Assembly (NCBI GenBank): GCA_034408745.1
Contig: JAWXCM010000203.1
Coordinates: 1-7,138 of the forward strand
Length of the DNA stretch: 7,138 bases
Reading direction: 5' to 3'
Origin: JAWXCM01 sp034408745
GTDB lineage: Bacteria > Acidobacteriota > Terriglobia > Bryobacterales > Bryobacteraceae
The notes beneath the pieces are model-generated. The model was not told the origin of the DNA, did no database searches, and was given only the letters and a program-made list of their open reading frames with translations. Below, one piece after another: positions 1-6,039 of this stretch; the stretch's first letter is position 1, and each line of letters opens with the position of its first letter. A program made the position numbers and the translations under genes.

Positions 1-1320
1 GGCCTCCCCAACTACCTGCTCCGATCCCCGGTCTCCGTCGTTGCCGGGCAGCAGGGAGTTGACGGTGCTGGAATTGACGACGTTCGTGCTGTTCTGCCCG
101 GCATCGGCATGAGCACCACGCTCGATGCGAATTACCCGCCCGCTACCGTCGACAGCTCCAACTTCACCATCGAGCAGCCCTTCGGCGACGGCTCCGTCCT
201 CCGCGCCACCTACGTCTACACCCACGGCGACAACCTCGACCAGAACTTCCAGTACAACCAGGCCCCCTCCGCTTATGTCTGGCAGACCAGGACCGGAACC
301 ATTCCGCCCACGGGCGCTCTTGCCTCGGTCGCCACCCGCCCGTTTGACAACCGTACCTGGGGTGGCAACGTCGTCTCCACCAAATACGGCTGGTCCAACA
401 ACAGCGCGCTGCAGCTCAACTACCAGCGCCCCTTCCGCAAGGGCATGGCATGGCAGGTGTACTACGTCTACTCCCGAGCCTTCCGCGTCGGCGGCAACAC
501 CTTCCGGGACAACGTCCTCAACCCGGCCTCGACCTATGCCCCCGGGATCATTCCCTCGAACATCGATCCGGGCGACCCGCTCAAGCCCAACCGCGAGTTC
601 AACCGTTACCAGAACTACGCCGTCGATACCGGCATCCCCAAACAGCGCCTCAACTTCAACGGCATTGTCGACATCCCCGTCGGCAAAGGCAAGCGCTTCC
701 TCGGCAATTCCAACCGCCTCGTCAACGCCCTCGTCGGCGGCTTCCAGTTCGCCTTCACCGGCCAGATTGTCGCCCAGGCCTTCCAGGTCGCCGATAACAA
801 CTGGGGCGAATTTAACGAACTCGAGGTCTCCAAGACCAAACAGAAGATCACCGACTGCCGCAGCGGAATCTGCCGCGAGGGCTTCATGTGGTTCAACGGC
901 TATGTCGCCCCGAACCTCGTCAATGCACCCCGTGGCGTGCAGGGGCTTCCGGCGGACTACAAGCCCTTTGCCGCGCCCATCAACAACACCCCCGGCACGG
1001 CCAACTTCGGCAACAACAACGTGAGTGTCCGGCTCAACAATGGGACCTCGGTAACTACCGCTTACAGCCCCGGCCCCTCCGGCATTCACCCGTACGGGTT
1101 CACCACTCTGCAGGGACCCTACAACTGGCAGACCGACATGTCGCTCTACAAGGTCTTCGAGTTGACGGAGCGCTTCAAACTCCGCTTCAACATGGACGCC
1201 TTCAACGCGTTCAACATGCAGGGCCTAACCAACCCCGGCGCCGGCGACGGCATCAACACCATGCAGACCAGCTACTGGACCCCCAGGCAGATTCAGCTCA
1301 CCCTGCGTCTTTCGTTCTGA
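1..1320 (+). CDS. TonB-dependent receptor, Oar-like, C-terminal part (5' end outside window)
   Basis: This is the C-terminal 439 residues of an outer-membrane beta-barrel transporter. The frame is open from base 1 with no stop before TGA at 1318-1320, so the ATG at 109 is internal and not the start. The sequence shows alternating aromatic strands typical of a barrel, such as WQVYYVYSRAF, LNFNGIVDIPVGKGKRF and ERFKLRFNMDAFNAFN, and ends LTLRLSF. A terminal Phe after alternating hydrophobic residues is the usual signal for insertion by the Bam machinery. Known acidobacterial relatives are about 1,000-1,200 residues long with an N-terminal carboxypeptidase-regulatory-like domain and a plug, all missing here. 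A Cys pair (codons 856 and 871, CX4C) probably lies in a surface loop. The substrate cannot be read from the sequence; such receptors take up large polymers, peptides or metal complexes using TonB energy. Codons end mostly in C, unlike the G-ending codons of the plus-strand genes at 3409-7138. The family call is firm; the Oar-like subtype is an inference. Confidence 0.9.
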   Translation, partial: GLPNYLLRSPVSVVAGQQGVDGAGIDDVRAVLPGIGMSTTLDANYPPATVDSSNFTIEQPFGDGSVLRATYVYTHGDNLDQNFQYNQAPSAYVWQTRTGTIPPTGALASVATRPFDNRTWGGNVVSTKYGWSNNSALQLNYQRPFRKGMAWQVYYVYSRAFRVGGNTFRDNVLNPASTYAPGIIPSNIDPGDPLKPNREFNRYQNYAVDTGIPKQRLNFNGIVDIPVGKGKRFLGNSNRLVNALVGGFQFAFTGQIVAQAFQVADNNWGEFNELEVSKTKQKITDCRSGICREGFMWFNGYVAPNLVNAPRGVQGLPADYKPFAAPINNTPGTANFGNNNVSVRLNNGTSVTTAYSPGPSGIHPYGFTTLQGPYNWQTDMSLYKVFELTERFKLRFNMDAFNAFNMQGLTNPGAGDGINTMQTSYWTPRQIQLTLRLSF

Positions 1321-1327
1321 TATGGAG

Positions 1328-1364
1328 CGCTCTGTCAGTACCTTCAACCGGTGCTGACAGAGCG
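1328..1364 (+). terminator. Hairpin just after the TonB receptor gene, likely terminator
   Basis: The arms 1328-1342 and 1350-1364 pair over 15 bp with a single G-U wobble (1339/1353) around a 7-base loop (TTCAACC). The hairpin begins 7 bases after the receptor stop codon, as expected for a transcript end. No T-run follows on the plus strand, so it is not a classical intrinsic terminator. It may act with Rho, protect the 3' end of the mRNA, or be the remains of an inverted repeat of the adjacent mobile debris. Confidence 0.6.
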
Positions 1365-1388
1365 GGAACGTGGCGGGCGTGTGTTCCT

Positions 1389-1577
1389 GCAAACCGCCAT
1401 GTCATCCTCTTGTTGGACAGCGATGCGACCGGCCGCAAGGCGAGCACCGCCGTCGCTCAAAAGTTGCGCTCGCACTGCGCTGTACGAGTGGTTCTGTTAC
1501 CAGATGGTGTCCAGCCGGATCAGTTGCCGACGAAGGATATCGGAAAAGCCCTGCAACCGTCCCCCAACGACCATTAG
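1389..1577 (+). pseudogene. Toprim (primase-like) domain fragment
   Basis: The frame read from 1389 to TAG at 1575-1577 gives NRHVILLLDSDATGRKAS followed by a helix-like stretch and then VRVVLLPDGVQPDQLP. This matches the second half of a Toprim domain as found in DnaG-type and CHC2 zinc-finger primase-like proteins. It has the DxD metal-binding motif (Asp codons 1416 and 1422) followed by the GRKA helix, then a strand ending LPDG and a PDQL turn. The first half of the domain, with its conserved Glu, and any zinc finger are absent. Upstream in this frame lie only receptor shadow and hairpin sequence. An LTERE stretch around 1354 in another frame might be residual upstream sequence, but this is weak. 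No start codon or ribosome site is evident. I read it as a truncated relic of a mobile or phage-like replication gene; it is unlikely to make a functional protein. Confidence 0.6.
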
Positions 1578-1631
1578 CAGTTCGGTAACATTACAATTTG
1601 AGGCAACACGCGATGCGAACGTCTGAACTAA

Positions 1632-1904
1632 CTAGTTCTCTGACCACATAAATAGGTTCTCCTGATAGTGAAATGCATTTCGGGCATCCTGGCGGGAGAA
1701 TCTCCACTTGACAAGAGTTCGCCGACGGTTGATTTGGCGATTTCAGGCGCGCGCTTCGGCCGACAATCGGGCGAAGTTCGGAAGGCGGCGTTTGCCCAGG
1801 CACTGTTTGCCCAGGCACTGGCGGGCGAACAACCCGGTCTCAATTTCCGCCTGATTGAGTCAACTGCCGTGCTTTGGAGTGTAGTGGACCGTGAAGTGTC
1901 TATC
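1632..1904 (-). pseudogene. IS630-family transposase, C-terminal relic
   Basis: Read on the minus strand from about 1901 to TAG at 1632-1634, the translation gives VHYTPKHGS, stop, LNQAEIE, then LFARQCLGK, KRRLPNFARL, SAEARA, stop, NRQINRRRT, then VKWRFSRQDARNAFHY. This follows the known C-terminus of IS630-family (DDE_3) transposases: the HYTPKHGSWLN motif with the last catalytic Glu in AEIE, a RQCL segment, an AWNRR segment, and a WRFTRKDAR-type tail. Both in-frame stops (TGA at 1860-1862 and 1743-1745) sit exactly where the family has Trp. A 15-bp duplication repeats QCLGK. The N-terminal helix-turn-helix and the first two catalytic Asp residues are missing; nothing recognisable remains upstream of about 1905. 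No terminal inverted repeats or TA duplication could be assigned. The fragment is inactive. An open frame on the opposite strand (1668-1934) is only its complement. Confidence 0.82.
1791..1820. repeat. 15-bp perfect tandem duplication
   Basis: TTTGCCCAGGCACTG occurs twice back to back (1791-1805 and 1806-1820). It lies inside the transposase relic, where on the minus strand it doubles the QCLGK pentapeptide. The family normally has one RQCL segment here, so it is most simply a replication-slippage duplication after the gene lost its function. It is in frame and so does not break the reading frame by itself. Confidence 0.9.
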
Positions 1905-1926
1905 ACTATCCGACAATACCAGGAAA

Positions 1927-1950
1927 GGCTCTGAAGTACTTGAAGGAGCC
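1927..1950 (-). terminator. Weak imperfect hairpin downstream of the pyruvyl transferase gene
   Basis: GGCTC (1927-1931) and GAGCC (1946-1950) can pair around a 14-base interval that contains the palindrome AAGTACTT (1934-1941), offset by one base from the hairpin centre. It lies 50 bases past the stop codon of the minus-strand gene. There is no T-run on the minus strand after it. It could help end that transcript, but a five-base stem is common by chance. The surrounding 1905-1999 holds no other recognisable feature. Confidence 0.2.
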
Positions 1951-1999
1951 GATCAGTTAGGATTCCTCTGCAGCGACGACCAGGACTCGCGGGTTGCCA

Positions 2000-3347
2000 T
2001 TACACGCGGCAGGCGGCGCGGACGGCGTCGACCATGCGTTTTTGGCGGGTCTCGACGTTGCTCATGATGGATGCTACGCGGGACTTTGCTTTTGCGGGGC
2101 TGTCGTGGATGGCTTTGATGCGGGACCAGAGCTGATCGCCGCTGGTTTCGTCGACTTCGAAGAACCAGTCGTCTGCTCCGAAGTCGCGATACATCTGCCC
2201 CTTACACGTATCGGTGGGCTGGCGCACGTAGATGCCGGGCGTTCCGTTGTGGAGCGCGATAAGCGGGGAGTGGCACTCGACGCTGACGACGGCCTGGGCC
2301 TTTGAATAGACGGACGCCGCTTCGTCGGGCAGCCAGTAGGTGTCGCGCCAGACTACGTTCTTCTTTACGTCTGCGGGCAGGGGGTCGACGAGAACTTCTT
2401 TGGCCATCTCCACCTGGTAGGTCATCTCGGCGCAGGCCATTACTTTGTTGCCGGGTTTTGCGCACGTAGGCCGTGATCATGTCGCGGAGTTTGCGGTGAT
2501 CGCCTTCGGTGGTGCGGTTGTTGATGGCGTCGCGCGGCTCGTCTGCAGGCGTGCGGGGCGTGTTGCGGACCTTGTAGTAGGGCGTGTAGCGGAGCCTCGG
2601 TATGACGCAGATGAACTTGCGTTCTTCGAGGCCGTGCTCCTGCAGCCAGGCGAAGCCTTTGGCGTCGTCACGCAGTGTCATGCCGAGCTGCGCGTCGGGA
2701 CCGAACTCGAGGATGGGCGTTTTCACCTGCTGGGCTTTGAGGTAGTCGCGCGAGATGGTGTCGCGGCAGAAGAAGAACGCGGCGCGGTCGATGATGTAGC
2801 GCAGTTCTGGTTCCAGGTGGTCGGCTGGAAGCTTGAGGGCTCTCTCACGGATTTGCTTGAGGGTTCCGCCTTCCGGGAGTCGGCCGCCGCCGAATCCGGA
2901 GATGGGGTCGGTGCTGACGCCGAAGACGCCGACGGGCTTATTGGTTGCCTTTTGAAACGCTACGGCGTGGTTGCTGGCCGGGAAGCCGGAGCCGGAGCCG
3001 CTGAGGTAGAGGTCGGCTTCCTCCCATGCTTTGGCGAGGGCTGGCGTGCCTGGTTTCTGCTCGGCGTTGAGACTGCCCTCGGCGATCTTGAGGCGCGGGT
3101 AGCCTTTGGTCAGCAGGTCTCGCGAGCCGTGTCCGAGCTGCCCGGGCCAGAGCGTGATTTCGGCCTCCGGGATGTACTTCCAGAGCAGGGCGAGGGCTCC
3201 GGGAGTGTGGCCGATGTCGCCGATGTTGACGCTTTGCCAGGAGCTGCGGAGCAGAATGCGGGGCGGCCTTCCGGACTGCGCGCGAAGGTTGCGAAACGAA
3301 GCCATTGCGGCCACGCCGGCGAAGTGTCTGCGAGTGATATCAGCCAT
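2000..3347 (-). CDS. Polysaccharide pyruvyl transferase family protein with Tat-like N-terminus, frameshifted
   Basis: Family members transfer pyruvate ketal groups to sugars of surface polysaccharides. The start ATG at 3345-3347 gives MADITRRHFAGVAAMA, a Tat-like signal, and a GGAG lies 4 bases upstream. Family features, in numbering of the repaired protein, are NIGDIG near 41-46, LSGSGSGFPA, FCRDTISRDYL, and near 354-364 the VSVECHSPLIALHNG segment, corresponding to the SxRxHs-IxA-G segment of the family. The reading frame is broken after Lys297: the minus strand reads CGC AAA ACC, while removing one A from the run of four (plus-strand T at 2456-2459) restores a continuous 448-residue protein ending at TAA (2000-2002). 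Unrepaired, translation would run in the wrong frame to about 2202, giving 381 residues and losing the C-terminal half of the fold. The rest looks conserved, so this is either a sequencing error or a very recent mutation. The gene is divergent from the DUF1549 operon. An export signal is unusual, since characterised pyruvyl transferases use cytoplasmic phosphoenolpyruvate. The family call is good; the reaction is unproven. Confidence 0.78.
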
Positions 3348-3408
3348 CCACTCCACTGTAGTTGAACGCGCGCCGCCGTTCGGCGTTACCCTGATGGGAA
3401 GTCGCACT
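3348..3408. promoter_or_regulatory. 61-bp divergent intergenic spacer
   Basis: This spacer separates the starts of the minus-strand pyruvyl-transferase-like gene and the plus-strand DUF1549 gene, so at least one promoter is expected here or just inside the neighbouring genes. TTGAAC at 3362-3367 with TTACCC at 3386-3391 (18-base gap) is a poor sigma-70-like match on the plus strand. A 5-bp inverted repeat CGCCG/CGGCG (3371-3375 and 3381-3385) lies between them. Neither is convincing alone. The shortness suggests coupled control of both directions, but no operator is recognised. Confidence 0.3.
3396..3401 (+). promoter_or_regulatory. Ribosome binding site setting the DUF1549 gene start
   Basis: GGGAAG lies 7 bases before the ATG at 3409. 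It supports that ATG over the in-frame ATG at 3394, which overlaps the motif, and over start codons further upstream that would run antisense through the neighbouring gene. The protein from 3409 begins directly with a signal peptide, which agrees. Confidence 0.55.
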
Positions 3409-6039
3409 ATGCGTTTTCTGTTCGTGTTGCTTTTCGTTACCGGGGTGTGGGGCCAGGAGGCCGGGGCGCGTGCGGTGCTGAACCGTAACTGCGTGCGCTG
3501 CCATGGGGGCGAGCGGACGTTTGGTGGGCTCGACCTCACGGCGGCGAAGGCGCTGCGGGACGTGGTGGTTCCGGGTAAGCCGCAGGAAAGCCGCATCATC
3601 GAACTGATCGAGGCGGGCAAGATGCCGCTGGGTGGTCCTCGAATGGCTGCGGCGGATCTGACGGTGCTGAAGGAATGGATTCGGGCTGGCGCTGTGCTGT
3701 CCGACAAGCCTGCCGAGGCCACGGTCAAGCGGACGTTCTGGTCCTTGCGCGAGCCGGTGAAAGTTGCGCCACCGGCTGTTGGCGCGAAGAATGCGGTGGA
3801 TGCGTTTGTGGTGGCGAAGCTCCGGGAGAAGGGGCTGACGCAAGCACCCGGCGCGGACCACTACACGCTGATTCGCCGCCTCAGCTTCGACCTTACGGGG
3901 CTGCCCCCGAAGGCCGAGTTGTACAAGCTGAGCTATGACGATGCGGTGGAGAAACTGCTGGCGTCGACGGAGTATGGCGAGCGGTGGGGGCGGCACTGGC
4001 TCGACATTGTGCGCTTCGGTGAGACGGATGGTGGCGAGCATAATTACGAGCGCTTCCATGCGTGGCGGTATCGCGATTATGTGATTCGCTCCTTCAACGA
4101 AGACAAGCCTTACAACCGGTTCATTCGCGAACAACTGGCGGGGGATTTGCTGGCGCCGGAGAATCCCGACATGGTGGCGGCGACGGGGTTTCTGGTGGCT
4201 GGCCCGTGGGATCAGGTGAGCGTGGAGTTGAACAAGGACAAGGTGATGGCGGCGACGGCTCGGATGGACGAGCTCGACGACATGGTGAGTACGACGTTCG
4301 CTACGTTCCAGGCGATGACGGTGAACTGCGCGCGGTGTCATGACCACAAGTTCGATCCGGTGCCCACGCGCGATTATTACCGGCTGACTTCGGTGTTCGG
4401 TGGTGTTGGATTCGGGAACCGTAAGGTGGCGACGGCTGAGGCTGAGGCTGCCTATGAGGGGTCTGCGAAACCGGTTCGGGAGGCTCTCGGCCTAGTGAAG
4501 CAGGAACTGGCTCGGATTGAGGATCCGGTTCGTGTGCCGATGCTGCGGGCGAAGTACCGGGAGTTCGACCGGCAGCGTGAAGCTGAGGCATCGCGCATGC
4601 CGTTGAATGCGTTTTGGAATCGGAACAAGTTTGCGGCGGTGACGGCGCGCCACTGGCGGCTGGTGATTACGGCGCATCCGGACAAGGCTCCGTGGATCAA
4701 GGATCTGCAGTTGCTGCCGGCGGGTGTGTCGGTGGCTAAGTGGGATGGTGAGTACAAGGCGACTGATGACCGTCCGGCGATTGTGCCGCTGCCTGACACG
4801 GATAAGCCTGTCGCGGAGATGGTGTGGTCGGGACACCTGAGTGTGTACCGGCTGGAGGCGTCGGAGGACGGGCAGACGTGGCGGACGGTGGGGTCGACGC
4901 TGGACCACGTGAATGGTGTGGAGATCGATCTGCCGCAGGTGAGCGAGGTGGAACTGAGTGCGGCGCTGACGGCGGAGGCTCGCGAGCGTCGGGCTGAGCT
5001 GGTGCGGGAACGGTCGAAGCTGGATGCGCAGCTTGCCGCGATTCCTGCGCTGCCGGTGGTGTATGCTGCGAAGCCTCGGAAGCCCGAGGCTTCGTATTTG
5101 CTGGAGCGCGGGAGTGTGACGCGGCAGAAGGAAGAGGTGACGCCGGGCGCACTGTCGGCGCTGGCGCACAGGGCTTCGGATTTCGGATTCACGCGAGAGA
5201 CTCCGGATGCGGAGCGGCGGCTGGCGCTGGCGGACTGGATCACGGATCCGCAGAATCCGCTTACCGCGCGGGTGATTGTGAACCGCGTGTGGCAGCACCA
5301 TTTCGGGCAGGGCATCGTGAATACATCGAGCGATTTCGGACTGAATGGGGACCGGCCGTCGCACCCGGAATTGCTCGACTGGCTGGCGGTGTCGCTGCTG
5401 GAGAATGACTGGAGTCTGAAATGGCTGCACCGGCTGATTGTGCACTCGGACACGTATCGGCAAACCGACCGCTTCGACGAGAAGGCGCATGGCGTGGACG
5501 CGGGGAACAGGCTGCTTTGGCGTATGCCGCTTCGACGGATGGATGCGGAGACGCTGCGGGACTCGATTCTGTTTGTGAGTGGGAAGCTGGACGGCGAGGC
5601 TCGTGGTGGCCCGGGGTTCGCACTGCAGAAGAAGGGCGGGGGCGGCTCGTATATTTACAAGGCGCTCGACAACGATGGGCCTGAGGTGTGGCGCAGGGCG
5701 GTGTACCGGTTTGTGGTGCGGGGCGGGGAACGGGTGATGCTCGACAGCTTTGATTGTCCAGATCCGGCGGTGGCGACGCCGCAGCGCACGTTGTCGAATA
5801 CGCCGGTGCAGGCGCTGACGCTGCTCAATAATGATTTTGTGATTCGGCAGGCTGGGTTCGTGGCGGAGCGGATTCGTCGAGAGGGCGGCCCGGCGGTGGA
5901 GCGCGCATATGACGTTCTGTTTGGGCGGAAGCCAACGCAGCGGGAGACGGAGTTAGGGATGCGGTTTCTGGAATCGGAGTCGCTGGCGGCGTATTGCCGG
6001 GTGTTGTTGAATTCGAACGAGTTTGTTTATGTCCCATAA
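3409..6039 (+). CDS. Exported cytochrome-c-like / DUF1549 / DUF1553 protein (PSD1 type)
   Basis: The product is 876 residues. It starts with a Sec-type signal peptide (MRFLFVLLFVTGVWGQ). Residues about 20-95 form a planctomycete cytochrome C (PSCyt1) domain with haem site C28-V-R-C31-H32 and a possible axial ligand Met72 in KMPLGG. DUF1549 spans about 130-332, with LSFDLTGLPP, WGRHWLDIVRFGE and a second CxxCH at C307-H311 followed by DHKFDP. Residues about 408-510 form an insert resembling a discoidin (F5/8) sandwich, with HWRLVIT and EASEDGQTW. A charged helical linker follows, with a LERGSVTRQKEEVTPGAL segment typical of the family. DUF1553 spans about 603-876, with LADWITDPQNPLTARVIVNR, DFGLNGDRPSHPELLDWLA and NTPVQALTLLNN (797-807). 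All expected domains are present and the frame is intact. The role is uncharacterised: a periplasmic or surface haem protein, possibly for redox chemistry on polymers, is an inference. The gene overlaps the DUF1501 gene by 11 bp, so the two are likely translated together. Codons end mostly in G. Confidence 0.93.
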   Translation: MRFLFVLLFVTGVWGQEAGARAVLNRNCVRCHGGERTFGGLDLTAAKALRDVVVPGKPQESRIIELIEAGKMPLGGPRMAAADLTVLKEWIRAGAVLSDKPAEATVKRTFWSLREPVKVAPPAVGAKNAVDAFVVAKLREKGLTQAPGADHYTLIRRLSFDLTGLPPKAELYKLSYDDAVEKLLASTEYGERWGRHWLDIVRFGETDGGEHNYERFHAWRYRDYVIRSFNEDKPYNRFIREQLAGDLLAPENPDMVAATGFLVAGPWDQVSVELNKDKVMAATARMDELDDMVSTTFATFQAMTVNCARCHDHKFDPVPTRDYYRLTSVFGGVGFGNRKVATAEAEAAYEGSAKPVREALGLVKQELARIEDPVRVPMLRAKYREFDRQREAEASRMPLNAFWNRNKFAAVTARHWRLVITAHPDKAPWIKDLQLLPAGVSVAKWDGEYKATDDRPAIVPLPDTDKPVAEMVWSGHLSVYRLEASEDGQTWRTVGSTLDHVNGVEIDLPQVSEVELSAALTAEARERRAELVRERSKLDAQLAAIPALPVVYAAKPRKPEASYLLERGSVTRQKEEVTPGALSALAHRASDFGFTRETPDAERRLALADWITDPQNPLTARVIVNRVWQHHFGQGIVNTSSDFGLNGDRPSHPELLDWLAVSLLENDWSLKWLHRLIVHSDTYRQTDRFDEKAHGVDAGNRLLWRMPLRRMDAETLRDSILFVSGKLDGEARGGPGFALQKKGGGGSYIYKALDNDGPEVWRRAVYRFVVRGGERVMLDSFDCPDPAVATPQRTLSNTPVQALTLLNNDFVIRQAGFVAERIRREGGPAVERAYDVLFGRKPTQRETELGMRFLESESLAAYCRVLLNSNEFVYVP

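Noticed and set aside
888..1577. One long plus-strand frame joining receptor shadow and Toprim fragment
   Set aside because: Before about 1389 it is an out-of-frame shadow of the receptor; only the last 60 or so codons have a recognisable domain.
1708..1713. TTGACA as a promoter -35 box
   Set aside because: No -10 element at proper spacing and no gene downstream on that strand.
1668..1934. Plus-strand open frame starting at GTG (88 residues) with a FAQAL repeat
   Set aside because: Its complement is a recognisable IS630 transposase C-terminus, so the open frame is a by-product and not a gene.
2453..2462. Programmed +1 frameshift in the pyruvyl-transferase-like gene
   Set aside because: No stimulatory structure, rare codon or upstream pairing site is evident; a single-base error or mutation is simpler.
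3106..3408. N-terminal extension of the DUF1549 gene from an upstream ATG
   Set aside because: It lies antisense within the pyruvyl-transferase-like gene, and the signal peptide and ribosome site support 3409.
3348..3728. N-terminal extension of the minus-strand pyruvyl-transferase-like gene
   Set aside because: It runs antisense through the DUF1549 gene start and shows no domain; the Tat-like start at 3347 fits better.
4452..5490. Long minus-strand open frames opposite the DUF1549/DUF1553 gene
   Set aside because: They have low-complexity Arg, Ser and Pro content expected from the complement of G-ending codons, and the plus strand has clear family domains.
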